Assembly (NCBI GenBank): GCA_958510875.1
Contig: OY294067.1
Span: 199,084,524 to 199,148,523 of the forward strand
DNA: 64,000 bases
Reading direction: 5' to 3'
Source: Endomychus coccineus
Lineage: Eukaryota > Arthropoda > Insecta > Coleoptera > Endomychidae
The notes under the pieces are model-generated. The model searched no databases and was not told where the DNA came from. It saw nothing but the letters and a program-made list of their open reading frames with translations. A program made the translations under genes and the position numbers. Within the stretch, counting starts at the first letter, position 1. Each line of letters begins with the position of its first letter. This document shows positions 46,400 to 59,069 of this stretch, piece after piece.

Positions 46400-46890
46400 A
46401 TGCATTCTCCAAGAAGATACAAGGCAGAACTATTGGGTCACTCCTATTCTTAATATTCATGAATGATCTACCTGAATACATTAGTGATCGCATACTTTTC
46501 CTGTATGAATAAACTCAAGAATTAGTACAAGAAAAGGCTGACAGAATACTTACCAGTTTCTCAGGATGGTGTAGGCTAAATTTATTAATTATCAACAAAG
46601 GCAAAACAGTTTGCTTACCCTTCTCGAAAGAATTCTCCGATATTAATAGTGAACTCAATGTTGTACTAAATTATGTGAATATAAACTCAAAACCCACAGT
46701 TCTTGGGACTCATTACTGACAGCATTTTAAAGTGGATATTACAAATTGACAGCCTCTCCTTGACTAACTAACAACAGCCGTATATGTTATTTCCAATCTT
46801 AGAAGTCAATTAGACAAAAGTCATATTATATCGGCTTATTATGATTTATTTTATCCATTAATGTGTTGCAATACTTGGAGTTTGATAAAT
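46400..46890 (+). pseudogene. LINE reverse transcriptase remnant, plus strand
   Basis: The plus strand reads GRTIGSLLFLIFMNDLPEYI, then LFLYE and a stop where YADDT is expected, then TQELVQEKADRILTSFSGWC and LLIINKGKTVCL, then VLGTHY and LTTAVYVISNLRSQLDKSH, then IISAYYDLFYPLMCCNTWSL. This is the palm and thumb of a Jockey-type RT: motif B remnant, motif C with the catalytic Asp pair lost, W...N..N..KT, and the thumb with AYYGLF.P...Y....W. It is the only LINE RT of this group here on the plus strand apart from 49900-50260. Confidence 0.65.
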
Positions 46891-49800
46891 TATTGAAAAA
46901 TTTAATTATTACGTCAAACAGAGTGATAGGTTTTGAATATGTGGTATATTTCATATGTTGCACATGATCTTCTCATGTCAGTATCAATGTACTGTTTCAT
47001 TTTTATCTTCTGAGTTTGAGAAAGTAATGACTATTCCATTGTTCATTTTCATCCCACTGACACATTTACTTCTAATTTTTTGATATGATATTCCATAGGA
47101 GTTTGCACTTCTTTTGTGCATACGTTTTCCCTTTTACTGTTGATTTCAGTATTGAATTTCCTGAATTTCTTCATTTCATTCTACTATCTTCATATATATT
47201 GAATAGAATTGGGTTTTCTGACCCATTGTCTAACCATCCTAAGAACTTTAAATAACTGAGTTCATTGTTCAAGTTGCTGTGAAAGTTGTATATTTCTATA
47301 TTATGATAACAATTATTATACTGTCGATAGGTACAACAAGTATCAAAGCAGTATTGCAAAAATTGAGCAATGTTTTCATAGTTCATATTAATATCTTCAT
47401 CGAAATTTTGATTCAGTTTCTGACTTAATGTACTCATCAAGGAAATTTCAAAACTGTCCCATAGCATGTTCTGTGAGTTGCCTAAGTATTAGTTTATTAT
47501 TTACATTCATATTGCTAGTGTGGTTATATGACGTAAATTTTACAATTTGGTATAAGTGGTCACCAATATGTCAATCTCATAACTCACAAATCATGTTTAG
47601 GTTCTCGAAATGAAGTTACTTATAATAACAGTCCATGACGGTTACGAACAAAAAGACTATTTTTTTTAAATTTTATCGATTCACTCATATGAGAAATCAC
47701 GTTATATGACTCATTTATTTCATAAATTTACTTAAGATTACTGTTTTCTGTTGAATTCTAAATTTTCAACTCGCATGCTATGATTATCTTTCCATATTTG
47801 TTACTTACTTTTGAAAAAGAAGTTGCGTCAAATTCAAATTATTGAATTGTATCATCCGAAGATATCAATCATTTAGATTCATGCCGAAATAATCTTCCAA
47901 TGCATTTGAGTTCAGTATAACGTAAAATATAATAATTTACTCTATAATAAAACTAAAAATTTAAATTATTTGGATTAACAAGTCAGACCCTTACACTATA
48001 AAATTACGAAGGAGATAATTATCACGAGATACATTATAATAATTCATATTATACAATTAGGGAAGAACCTTCATCGTGTTTCGTGTAGTTAGTGGAACTG
48101 TAGCTCGTTCCATATATTATTTCCATTGATATGATCTGGTAACATCCAAGCATCGTAATTAAAAAAACTGCGTCTATTAGCTCATTATTCATACTAATTA
48201 TATCAGTATACATCTAAAACAAAGTGTTGAAAAGTTCTCCAATTAGTATGTCAAATACACCTCAATATAATGCCCCAATTTACATTTGTAATTAACTAAA
48301 ATTAGTACAATTACATGTAAATATATTCGTTTTATTAATATGTAAAACTAATTTTCATTTTATGATATAGTAGGTTGAAACAGATCGTATCTATTTGAAA
48401 TTGATGCATAGTGTTTTAGGGGTTCTGTTGATTTATTTAAAGTAAAATTTAATATTGGAGCGGAAAATCCGTTACAGATTGATTTATCGCGAAATCATCA
48501 TCCTCTAGAGGGTGCTATCTATCACCGTTTCATGATATGAGCAAATACAGTTTTCCGGTGTCGTGAAAAATGGAAATTATATTGGGAGCACTCTCAATTG
48601 TAGATGCCGAAAATTTTGCTTCTTCTAGGACAGACATTCCTGGAAAATCTTGACTTTTGACACAATTTCTTACAGATCTAATTATTATTCGAAATTATTG
48701 TAGAGAATGAATTGTTGAGACAATTCAAAATGCTTATTTGCAAGGAGAAATTAGTGCAGATCAAGAGATCATTCAAAGTGCCTCAGATTTACAAACTTCA
48801 GACAAGATTGTGTATTAGCGATAGTCTAGGCATCTGCAAAAAACAAGTTCTATCATCTACCAGCAAATGAAATTCCTCTCAAAACAGAAAAAAATTATGT
48901 AATGATCACAATTACCTGCATATGCAAGTTCAATAAGCAATACTTCGTGAAGTCCGTGAGCGTTGATTCATCTCGGGTACGTCTGAAAGGATGCATCAAT
49001 CAATCTTCAATTCGAGAGAATATATAGTATTAATTCCACTCAATCAGAGGGAATTTGAACACTTTTCATAGTTAAGTGAGACTAACCAAGTGAAAAATTC
49101 TTCAAAATTCTATTACGTTTTGATGAAAAGTCGGTTCTAACATGAGCCCAATGTAGACAATGTAGAGTTGATCGTCGATTTTGATGAAATTTTTTTCAGC
49201 CTTACTGATACCTAATCATCGATAACATGCCGTCGAGGATATTCTTCGCCATACAACTGTATAGATGAGATGAACTTCTGTGTTCCTAGTTACTAGTTCT
49301 GTAATCACACATAGAGGAAGTGGGCAGTACGGTGCTCCCGTCAGTAGAGAATAAGGACACCATTGAGAAACTCTGACCATTCGCTCATCACTACGACGTG
49401 TCCCTATATCCCTCCAATGCAGAGTTTGGCATTTCAACTGAGCTGACTGAGACGGTCTTCGCGTGTTTTCCTCCGAGTTAACCTTTCACATGAACAGTTA
49501 CATTGGTTTAACATTCTACATGACCAGAAAATGTATCTTTGTGTTGTATGATAACATTCGTTTTTCTAGTGTTTTGCTATATCCTCTGAGTCTGAAATCA
49601 GTTGTCTGTGGGAAGCGAGCAGCTAGGTCAACACCAAGAAGACCATACAGAGCCCGGTACACAAATTACAAAACGCCACGTTCACGTCGTTGTTGCAAAG
49701 TTGAGCTAGATTCTAACTAGCTCCAAAAATAATGATTGTAGACCAATTTCACTTCCATGAGTTCACTCTAGAGTAAGGGAGACTGCAATCAAAATCCATC

Positions 49801-49899
49801 TCATTCAATAACTAGAGAGGACAGGAGACGTGCTTGCATACGTAAGACATGTATGGCAGGAATAAACTGAGAAGTGTGGAGGATCTCTAGCAGTAAATT
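46891..49899. other. No identified gene; one hypothetical frame
   Basis: 47171-47467 (-) is a 98-codon frame with a plausible composition (SQKLNQNFDEDINMNYENIA, then a Cys/Tyr-rich part) but no family resemblance. A plus-strand stretch near 48830-49020 (ASAKNKFYHLPANEIPLKTE) also looks protein-like and is unassigned. The 73-codon frame at 49216-49437 and 85 codons at 49463-49720 have no support. Confidence 0.3.
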
Positions 49900-50260
49900 T
49901 CGATATCACCACACCATTTGTCAGAGTCTTGTTCCAAAGTCTCCTCTCACTCCGTGAGGTGGTAGATGGAGTCTCCTTCGATATATTGATTGATAACGCT
50001 GGTGTTTTCCAGAGCAATCTGTCTTGGCACCAACTATGTTTATGTTTCGTATCAACTATCTGTCAGAAGTTCCTCAGTTCAGCTGATGATGGTACACTTC
50101 ATACATGTTTATCATCTATAGCAATATACGAGTCGAAGCAATCAATGAACCTTTGGCAACGATTAATGAATGGAGATCAGTAAAATTGAATGCAACCAAA
50201 AATGCTGTCTGAAGTCTTCATGGCTCAACATACTCTTCACTCTATACATTGAAACGCTCC
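49900..50260 (+). pseudogene. LINE reverse transcriptase fragment
   Basis: In three plus-strand frames: LSLREVVDGVSFDILIDNAG, then APTMFMFRINYLSEVPQFS, then SADDGTLHT (motif C, ADD pair kept), then EWRSVKLNATKNAV. This is the motif B to D part of a Jockey/CR1-type RT (SPTLF...I.DL...., YADD, W.V.....KT). Short and frameshifted. The track of homology fades on both sides. Confidence 0.5.
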
Positions 50261-52371
50261 TCGACAGGATCTCCTAGTTTATTTCAGCAACTTCCACAAA
50301 AATTTTCAAACAGCAGTCCAAATATCACTTACCCCTTGAATTAGTATTCTAGTCCCAACCAAATTGTATTTGATTCAACAAATTTGATGGTTTTTACTCC
50401 GGCTTGACTTGCTTATATCAAATATTGTGTTCCACATTATTGAAAATTAATGTAAAAATAAATAGCCATTAAAACATACCGACGTGTTATGGCTAGCCTG
50501 CCCATGAATTCTGCCTCCAATTAATCTTATTCCATGATGGTTATTAATATTTTCTGCATCATTCCTGATTTTCTTATACACGCTAATCCCAGAATTTGTC
50601 TCCTCCTAGGGTGCACCCAAAACTTATTTTCAGGCTCACTTTCAAGTACGGGATGAGTTGCCACAAGAGAATATTTTTGTGTCCATTTTCAAATAACCGA
50701 AATCGAAACCAAACACTGGTTGGGATTCAAATGTTGCGAGAAAAGGATGCTGTGAATTTTCCTTGCAATATTCAGATGCGGATCAATAATATATACAACA
50801 TTGACCATCAAAATGTTACACTCGGTGAGTTTGCTGCCTAATACATAATGTGATGACTGATGACTACTTAAAGATCGTATAAGCTAAGCACAGGCCGAAT
50901 GTAAGATATCTTGAATAGTAGACTTTCGAAGTAAGCTAATCTTGAATGTGAGATATTTCTTTGTTGAGTATGAGCTCCTATTTCTGATGCCGACGACCTG
51001 AAGGATCTAGGGAGATATGTGTGCAGATATGTGTTGTAAAAGAATGACGTAATCAGTTAATCAGCATAATAATAAAATACTCACTTAGTCTTTCGGCATC
51101 GACGAATAAGTTTCAAACCTTATTGATTGATATACCAATACCATGTCAAGTTGTAAACAATAACGGTGGTGCTCTACAACGTGTAACTGTTTGAATGAAG
51201 TGAGTGAATCTGAAATGGACCTCTCACTTGAATCCAAAACTTCTGTTGTTAACAAGATAAATGTTTCAACAACAATCCTAATGAGCAAAAGCAAAATGGC
51301 AATTCTCATTTTCTATTTCTATTTTCAGGCTCGCATCAGATATTCGTTACGGTTATCTCGTGCAACATTGTCAGGAGCGCCAAATTATGAAAGTAGTTGA
51401 AAAATGTTAAGTAGTGGTAATAACTCAACAATTATAATGAATTGAAAATGAATGTATCAATTCAAGTCAACGAACAGGTTTCGGGCCCGGATTACGGAGT
51501 TCAAAACAAATTAGTATTACTGTAGAAAATTTCAATTATTTTTCGTGTCAAGTGCAAAGACAAATATTACTGAGTGAGAGTATAAGCTTGATCTAGTGCA
51601 AAGGAAAAGGCAGTTGTCTAGAATTCCTTCTTCGCTACATAAATTTTGTCTATACCCATGTGTTCTACACACCCCTAGCAATTCGTTGTAAGTTATCTTT
51701 TTTTCATATTTATTTTTCATGGTTAGACGACACTGGTACATGCAAAGATTGAAACATGATTATTCTCGACCTCATACGGATGGCTTTCGTTCAAGTGAAG
51801 AGGATGCCAGAAATAGAAAATTGCCCTTACATTGTTCTGCTTACTCCGATTATAGTTATTATTGATTTTGGGACAACTGCGATTTTTTTCAAACACCCAA
51901 TTGTAACATAAGGATCAATTTGCATAATACAGGATGCTCATTTAGTACGAACTTTAAAAATTCATATTTGACTAATTTTAAGAGAAAAAATGCATATGAA
52001 TATTAGTATGCAACAGCTTGTTTCTTGTGAATCAGGGCTCCCAAAAAAAAATGTATTCAATTTTTTGATTATATTTTTGTTCAATAATATGACAATTTGA
52101 CGAAATTTACTCATTAATGATGAGAATCTTAAATACTTAGTTTTTTGTTTATTGTCAGAGGCCGCCACATTCAGCCCAGTACCTGGATTGAAATAAACAC
52201 ACTTTTTTTCTGTCCCACTGTATGTAATATTTGACTAAACAGACTTGTTCTCCATTCAATTTCACATACAATAAAAAACGGTCTTAAAAATGAACCTGAA
52301 ATTTTGTAAGATCAATTTTGAAAAATAAGTGAGAAAATGTATCTTTTATTGATTGTATTGTGATGTGACTA
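50261..52371. other. No identifiable gene
   Basis: Several frames of 60-80 codons on both strands (50596-50841, 51085-51309, 51191-51400, 51532-51741, 51962-52168) show no domain or coding support. Confidence 0.4.
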
Positions 52372-52915
52372 ACTTAGATCATATATACAAGACTAAGACT
52401 GAACTAGCTCTACAAATAAATTATTAATATCTACAAAAATTGCTGGAAATGACCACTGCTCACTGCAACGCATGCATCAATTCACCTTAACATCGATTGA
52501 CTCAAATATCCTCTTCCTCAGATCTTCTTTATTTTGGACAGGAATTTTGTAAACTATGTAAACTAGTGACGTGAACTAATCCAGAGGATTAAAATCAGGT
52601 GATCTGGGAGATCAGGTTTGCGGTCCCGCTCTTCCTATCCAACTGTTGGGGTAATTCTCATCCAGAAATCGGGACGCAAACAAACTAAAGTGCAGTCTAA
52701 AATGAACAAGATCTGAGAAACAGGATATGTGAATAGTGTGCCATCATTAATTAGATATAAGATATATTCGAAGGAGTTAGTCAATCGATGTTAAGGCGAA
52801 GTGATGCATGCGTTGCAGTAGGCGGTGTTCATTTTCAGCAATTATTGCAGATATTATCAACTTATTTCTAGAAGTAGTTCAGTCTCAGTCTCTTGAATGA
52901 TCTAAGATGGTCACA
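52372..52915. pseudogene. Tc1/IS630-like transposase C-terminus, duplicated in inverted orientation
   Basis: Minus strand, 52680 to 52420: RFLDENYPNSWIGRAGPQT, SPRSPDFNPLD, VYKIPVQNKEDLRKRIFESI, the C-terminal DDE region of IS630/Tc1-type transposases (SPDL.PLD with its last acidic residue). Its end (52372-52505) recurs inverted at 52780-52915, where the plus strand reads SQSMLRRSDACVAVGGVHFQ, a better-preserved form of the usual RR...C....G.HFE ending. The two arms enclose about 270 bp. Confidence 0.55.
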
Positions 52916-53107
52916 TCACAAAACAATCGATGGAAGACACATTTTATCACTTATTTTTTTAAATTGAACTTTAAGCCCGTTTTTTTCCAAGACGGCTGCT
53001 CTCAGCGACAAATACAATGAGTACCTTTTGTATGTAAAATTTATAACGTGCCCTTGTCGCTTTTCGGTGAATTGCCTACTGCGTAAGCTTCGAATCCTCG
53101 GGCGCCA
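52916..53107 (-). other. Leader downstream of LTR copy 3
   Basis: TGGCGCCCGAGG on the minus strand (53107-53096) follows the LTR as a tRNA-Lys-like primer site. The open stretch that follows (to 52916) contains SLRAAVLEKNGLKVQFKKIS and could be a decayed gag start, but this is a guess. Confidence 0.35.
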
Positions 53108-53338
53108 GGTTTTTCCCAAAGGTTTACTCCTTTTTGAGGACTTCTGCTAGGGTCCTCTCCACAAGGCTCGTCACTATGCTATCTAAAGATAGCCTTGTCC
53201 CTAAAGTAGCTACAGTGAAGTATAACCAGAGTCCAATGGGCAGAAAACAGTATCGAAATTGTAGGCTTTAATTACAATTGATACCTGGTTATAACTGATC
53301 TAAATTAAATAATCTTTCGAAATTTAAGCTTCGTTACA
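53108..53338 (-). repeat. Short LTR copy 3, related to gypsy 2
   Basis: It matches the 58095 and 63452 LTRs in the PBS-proximal 200 bp (shared GCTATCT..AGATAGCCTTG, AGTGAAG, CAATTGATAC) and at its other end (GCTTCGTTACA, giving TGTAACGAAGC on the minus strand). The middle, about 750 bp in copy 2, is missing. No polypurine tract lies next to its 5' end. Confidence 0.6.
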
Positions 53339-54739
53339 AATTAAATGGAAAATAAGTATGCTCCGTCAAAATAGACATGAGCTGTGACACAAAAAAGTTA
53401 TGGTCATTTCTATTCAGATACAACACTGTATGTGATGCCCTCTAACATTAAACAAAAAACGAAGTACATGTTTGAGTTTCTCATCATCAATACTCCTAGT
53501 GTCACGAATTTCGTCAGATTGCCGTGCTATTGAACAAAAATATGATCAAAAAATAGGAAAATGTTCGGAAGAACATGGATGGAAAGCCTCCTTAAGTTTT
53601 CCTCAGAAGGTGGTATTTTCTAAATATTTCGAAAGGCCATATGATAAAATGATGCAATCTGGTACAAGAATTAAATCGTCTCAAATTATGAATATTTAGA
53701 CCCGATCATTCCAAAGTGGTACGTCTGATGGATACGGAACTGTAAGAAGGTTCAAATATACATAACTCTGAACTAAATCGTAGAAAAATTTGTATACGAA
53801 AAAGTTAGAGTCAAATTTAATGTAGAGGTAACCTGTTTTATACGGTAGTGAATGAAATTTCGAAATCATTTTTTATTAACTGCACTATGCATAGAAGCTT
53901 TAGTACTAGTAGCAACTTGCATCATTTTGTCACATGATGTTTCGAAAATATCCAGTGCAACAAGCGTTGATGGGATTCTACTTCACTACAACATATCCCC
54001 ACTTATGGAGCTAAGGGTAGTTGATAACAAGAATGTATAGACAAAAACGGAAGTGAAAAAATTTATATTTTTTGCACAATGTTTTTGGTAATATAAATAT
54101 TATGAATAATATCATATCATCAGACAAAAAAGTATACCATTTGAGAAACAAAAATAAATTATAACACAGAAACAAAACATAATTCAGTCATATAATGAGG
54201 TTCAGCATCATCAATAACAGTCATTGATAGGTATACTATGAAAATAGAATAACACGTCTCCTGGGGTTTGCCAAAAGTGACCAAGTGAAATTTGATGTAT
54301 TGCGAGAAAATGCGTTTGAAAGTTCAACCCGATGTGAAAAATCAGATTAGAAATCTGTTGTCTAGATTATCGCTGTTATGTCATTCATGTCATGTTTATA
54401 ATACATGTTACACATGCTTTATTTGTAAGACTGTGAATTTCACAACTGGGAAGGAAAATATCCTTAGAGTTCCAAGTTATTGCAACTTTGTCACTTTTTC
54501 CTTCTCAAAGAAAGGAGAACAATAGTTGTTAATAATCAAGTTCAATTATAAATATTATCATCACACAACCAAAATACAGCTTATTATAATGTTCAGCTGT
54601 TTGCTGAGAATTATTAGTCCGTACATTCCTTTTCAATATTCAAGTCATTAGCACGTTCAGGAGCTTATTATTCTTTTGTCCACGGGCAAAGCAAAATCAG
54701 TCATGAAATTCTCGTAGAATCACTCTTGAAATATTCCGG
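53339..54739. other. No identified gene
   Basis: The plus-strand frame 53472-53699 (75 codons, with GKCSEEHGWKASLSFPQKVV) looks mildly protein-like but is unassigned. The frame 54292-54525 is Cys-rich without a recognisable motif. Confidence 0.3.
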
Positions 54740-55400
54740 TTATTCGTCAGAGTTTTTGCTCTGTGTGCTTCCTCTTTTCGTTTTGTATGATCTCCGTATT
54801 CTCTGAACATGTTTTCATCTCGAAGATGTACGTTTGCATGAATCGTGCAGAGTACGCAATGGTTCTATTTTGGCTTGAAGAACGAGAGATTATAATGCTC
54901 ACAAGAACACCTTCTGTAAGTGAGTTCTCCTACGACCTGCTCTGTCATCTGAATATAATCGATGAATTTTTTTTATTCAAAGCAAAAAGTCTAAATATTG
55001 CGTTTTCGTGGTTTTGCGGCAATAACGGTATTCAACTGTGTGAAAGCCTTTAATAGGTGACTTTCCATTTTGTATTGCTGCTGGATCAGTTTTATTAGGA
55101 GGTATGTGTTTTCCTCTCATGTCAGGATTCGTGAATATCCCTGCTTCATTCAACCCACTGAATGCCGTGTCGATTGGTCCGTGACTGGTTGCAAGTGCCT
55201 CCAAAAAGAAATTCTTCCTGAGATATTTTTGTTCTCCCTATTTTTGAAAAAAATGTGTTCTACTATCAGTTTTTCCTACACTTGTGCCATTGCCGATTCA
55301 TCTAAACTTAGTAGGATCATTCGAATCATATCAAATGATAAAACATTTTTGACGGCTATAATCAAGCTTCCAAAATTCAGAACATAATTGGGTTCTCAAA
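54740..55400 (-). pseudogene. Insect transposon-associated protein remnant (HYCR-motif family)
   Basis: Minus-strand pieces: CRKNxxNTFFSKIGRTKISQ with EEFLFGGTCNQSRTNRHGIQ, then DMRGKHIPPNKTDPAAIQN, GFHTVEYRYCRKTTKTQYLD and IKKIHRLYSDD. These match the order of a transposase-like family common in insect genomes (K/C-rich start, a short W-G motif, D.RG.H..., SFP..ESHYCR...+.YL, then MY.LY). I know the family only by this pattern, not by name. It abuts a LINE fragment at 55480. Confidence 0.4.
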
Positions 55401-55479
55401 TGGTAGTCAAAATTGGAAGTACACCTAGAGACTTTTGACCGTGTGGCACCCCCTTCTCATTATATTTCCTTCTATTTCC

Positions 55480-56260
55480 TCGGTTCTGTCATCTTCCATC
55501 GTCCTGACTTCCTTTTTATCCAAAAGAGTACGTCTGCAGTATCAGCCGAATCTGAATTTTCAGAAGGTTCAATTGTCTACGGAAGTCTCTTCCTATATTG
55601 GAGTGGAACTATAGCGTGGATTTCCGCCGGGAAAATAATCAGGGATTCCCCTTAGTTTTCATAATATTCGGTTCCTTGGTCACATGCTCCTATTCCAGTT
55701 CCTTTAGTTATCTTAACGCCATCAGTGTACCATTTATTGGTATTCCTACTGAGTCTTGAGATGATTTTTTTGCCCTATTTATTTTCGCGACTTAGCTTTG
55801 TGTTGAATTCTTTCAAGAACCTATACATTTTTCCATCTAATCTTAAGGCGTATCCCAGGTTTGCTGATTTACACGGAGGTTCCTATACTTACATTTGGTG
55901 ATTCCCTTTCCAGTCATTCTATATTTTGTTAATATCGCTATACTCTGCACTACCATACGAAGGTGTTTGAAGTTCAGGACTACTTCTACACCAGCTATTG
56001 GGCAGGTTTTCATTGAACCTGTTATGCATACACAGGTTAGTCTCTGGATTTTCTATAGATTCATTTTTGAACTGATCCGATTAATTCTATTACCCCAGAC
56101 CACTGCATATGTGATCTTACTATTCCCGTGTACATGCATCGCAGTACAAGGGTACTAAGTTAGATCTCCAGTTTTTTCCTGCAAAGGTTCTGCACATCAT
56201 TAAGAGTTTTGTGGATTTAATGGTAACCTCTTTCTCATATTGTATTCCAATATAAACTTT
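55480..56260 (-). pseudogene. R1-like LINE: RT thumb and RNase H
   Basis: Minus strand: LRCMYTGIVRSHMQWSGV, SIENPETNLCMHNRFNENLP near 56000, LQTPSYGSAEYSDINKI, then GYALRLDGKMYRFLKEFNTK near 55820, then DGVKITKGTGIGVCDQ and SLIIFPAEIHAI near 55640. These are the thumb (L...+Y...VRP...Y, TG.M.T.PT..LE...), linker and RNase H start (DG.+...GTG.GV, IFxAE.HAI) of an R1-type LINE. The catalytic Asp of RNase H and the Glu survive. Many frame changes. Confidence 0.55.
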
Positions 56261-56689
56261 TATCAAAACTTTTATGAGAACAATGAAAATTTGAAAGCAT
56301 TGGATCATAAGTAATACATGGATAGTGAATAGAATATGAGTGTGAATCGTTTCATGTTATCATAAATCAGTCACTCCATTTGGAAATATTAGGGAACTAA
56401 GTGTTCTAAGCGCCATCTTCCAGAAAGTTCGGAAATGTCATCATATTATAGAATAGATCGTTATCCTCCAGGTCAACAGTAAAATTTCCAAATCCGTACC
56501 TATTATTTTCTTGCAAACAAATGGACGCAATGATATGTATATATATTTTTTTTTGATTTTTTTTCACATCGCAGCAATCGCACCAGAAATACCAAAACAG
56601 TTAACCGGAGCTATTCCTCCCTCCCGGTCGGCAAGTAGCTTCAGGTTTCCAAATCGTGTGCTCTAAGTAGTCTTATTGAGCCTTCTGCA
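56261..56689. other. No identifiable gene
   Basis: AT-rich, no domain or repeat recognised. Confidence 0.4.
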
Positions 56690-56870
56690 CCCGGCTTATC
56701 GAGATCTACGCGGAGTTCTTACAGGTCGGGATGATCTTCAAGTTTGAACACAGCGGAGACCGAATTTCGCCCAAAATACAGATGCTCAGAACAACTAACA
56801 CGATCTTGTAACCTGGGTATAGCGTGCGGAGCTCGAACAGGAGATCCTGATACTTTATCTATTTTTCAGA
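56690..56870 (-). pseudogene. R2/R4-like LINE endonuclease end
   Basis: Minus strand reads LLFELRTLYPGYKIVLVVLS and ICILGEIRSPLCSNLKIIP, the same end as at 38270-38430 (LLF.LRTLPGSKGIFVFLI there). A third region of the family therefore survives here in better condition. No other part of the element is nearby. Confidence 0.5.
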
Positions 56871-57379
56871 AGGTTCATATACATCACTAGTATCGTCATC
56901 AGACAACAATAAATGTTGCCGTACATATTCATTGCCTTGATTATGTTGCGTTGAATCATCAGAAACATTTTTCTAGAGTAAAATCTCAGATATATTGTGG
57001 CTCTTTCCGGGTGCATCATCATAAATATTCGAATCATTGTGATGTAAACTCGCCACATCATTGTTAAGGCTATTATTAGCGTCACCTCGATTTAAGTCTA
57101 GTGTCAGCACTATAACCTGAAAATCATAACAATCAGACTAACAAACTCATCGTATAAAGAGTGCATATGATGAATACGAAATCATCAATGATTGCATTGA
57201 TACAACAATGTAAATAGCGACAAGCACTGGTATTACTACAAAACTTGCCATGTTTATTCACTACGAAAAATAAATTGTGAAATATACAATTTCAGGTTAA
57301 TGATAATACTCCGGCTTCTGAATAAACAAACTTCAAATTCAGATTGACTTATCTATAATGATCAAATAAAATGGTAATT

Positions 57380-57880
57380 ACAAAATCTTTTTCACTCGAT
57401 GTGGAAGAAATACTATCCAAAATATTCAGCAATTGGCGGAACGAGTTATTAGGATAGTTTTACCCGGAACGGAGAATTCATCAGAAGAAATAATCAACAA
57501 GAAAACGGAGCTGGAATGATATTGAAACTGGAGAACCATGAGCTACCAAAAGAAAACTGCTAAGAAAATTGATGATATAGAGTGTGCGTATTTATGTTAT
57601 GGATAAAGAACAATACACTGACAAGGAAGCAGACGTCGTCAATGTATTGAACAGTAAATTAAAACAAAATACTCAAACGTCAGACATCAACAATTGCTAT
57701 CGTGTAGAAAAAATGACAACTCAAATATCAAGACCTGTCCTTTTATCATTCAATACCGATACCAACAAAAATTTAGTCATAAGGAACCTGAAAATGTTAA
57801 GAGGACAAAAAATGGTGATTACGGAACCGTTAACAAAACATCGATATGAGAAATACAAATTGGTTAACTGAATATAAGTA
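57380..57880 (+). pseudogene. LINE ORF1-like fragment
   Basis: Frame 57584-57871 reads KEADVVNVLNSKLKQN, then INNCYRVEKM, RPVLLSFNTDTNKNLVI, RNLKMLRGQKMVITEPLTKH. This fits the RNA-binding ORF1 segment of CR1/Jockey-type LINEs (V...N..L......I..CYR+G.......RP+++.F......I..N.+.L+G..+.I.EDLT). An upstream piece (57380-57440) continues it. ORF2 is absent. Confidence 0.45.
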
Positions 57881-58049
57881 CAAGCGCAAGTTGGATACGA
57901 GGGTGGTAAAAGGAAGAAACTGGTCAAAGTATTTTGTACATTCCTCCAACATGCTTCTCTAAAAATTTTCCGTTAATGATATGGTGACGTACCTTGTTAC
58001 TTTTTGGCGATTTTAACTTACTACGACTTCAACACTCCATCAACTCTAC

Positions 58050-58094
58050 CAGATCTAAATACGATTGACTTTTACGTTGGTTTTTTAAGCGCCA
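58050..58094 (-). promoter_or_regulatory. Primer site and leader remnant outside the gypsy 2 3' LTR
   Basis: Minus strand TGGCGCTTAAAAAACCAACG, continuing AAAAGTCAATCG, matches the leader beside the 5' LTR (63407-63451: TGGCGCCCGAGAAACCAACA). A 3' LTR should be followed by host DNA, so this remnant points to a second, lost element or a tandem arrangement. Confidence 0.7.
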
Positions 58095-59069
58095 GATTTC
58101 TGTCATGGCTTACTCCTGGTAACAAGCTTCTGTCAGGGCCCTTACCACAAAGCGTATCACTGTGCTACCTTTAGACAGCATTGTTTAAGGGTAGTCTCAG
58201 TGAAGAAAGTAACCAGGGGTCAATAGAGCAGACTGAATAGTATTAGAATTGCAGACTTTAATCGCAATTGATACTCAGTTACTTCCTGACTTTTCAAATG
58301 CTTCTGCAGAAACTGATGTCAGACAAACACGGAACTCTCCAATGATGAGTTTATTTATTGCTTGAGCATAAATAGATATTTGACTTTCTATATAATAATA
58401 ATAATTTATCCCGATCCGGAGGAAGCACAAGGGAGCTCATAAACAATAATTGTTGAGAAAGCGGTCCAAATAGGCTATTTTCCTTATTATAGTCTTGCAA
58501 ACAAATAGTCACGTGAGCATAATCAAAAACGGCTATTCATGCATCAATTGGCAAAATTACCTTATAGTTCAATGACAACTGGCGAAACTCTTACTTTTTC
58601 ATTTCGGTGGTATAAATGGTTCACTCACACTACAGTTGACTCACTGAGTATAATATCAATATTCACATTCAACGCTTGCGAGGCGTTCTTTTATACCAAT
58701 CGAGGTGCTGGTCAAGTCATCTACACCAGCTTCAGCCAATCCCCTTTTTTTTCATTTCGCGCTCATGATGCTTCACCAGTTGCCCGATATTGTGCCGTGG
58801 TTTTTGAGCTTACATCTGTTTTGTTATCTTTTGTGACATGAAATATGCACGGTTCTGAATGAAATGAAATATACCCGGCTCATGAATTGAAATGTTTGCA
58901 AATCTGATACTTAAGCTACACGGATGTCTATGCCCGGTATCTTCCTATACAACAATATAATTATTCGGAATTATCAATTCGAAATACTAATATGAACGAA
59001 ATCTAAAACTCATGACCAATCCACGGGTTTCTCATTAAATAATTATTCAATATTTAGAGCTTCGTTACA
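58095..59069 (-). repeat. 3' LTR of gypsy 2 (about 975 bp)
   Basis: On the minus strand it begins TGTAACGAAGC at 59069, right after the tract AATGGGGGAA (59079-59070). It ends before the TGGCGC at 58094. It matches 63452-64000 throughout the shared part. The plus-strand frame 58539-58841 is not a gene. Confidence 0.85.

Noticed and set aside
58539..58841. 100-codon frame on the plus strand
   Set aside because: Inside the gypsy 2 LTR, antisense; the matching LTR at 63.9 kb disrupts the frame.
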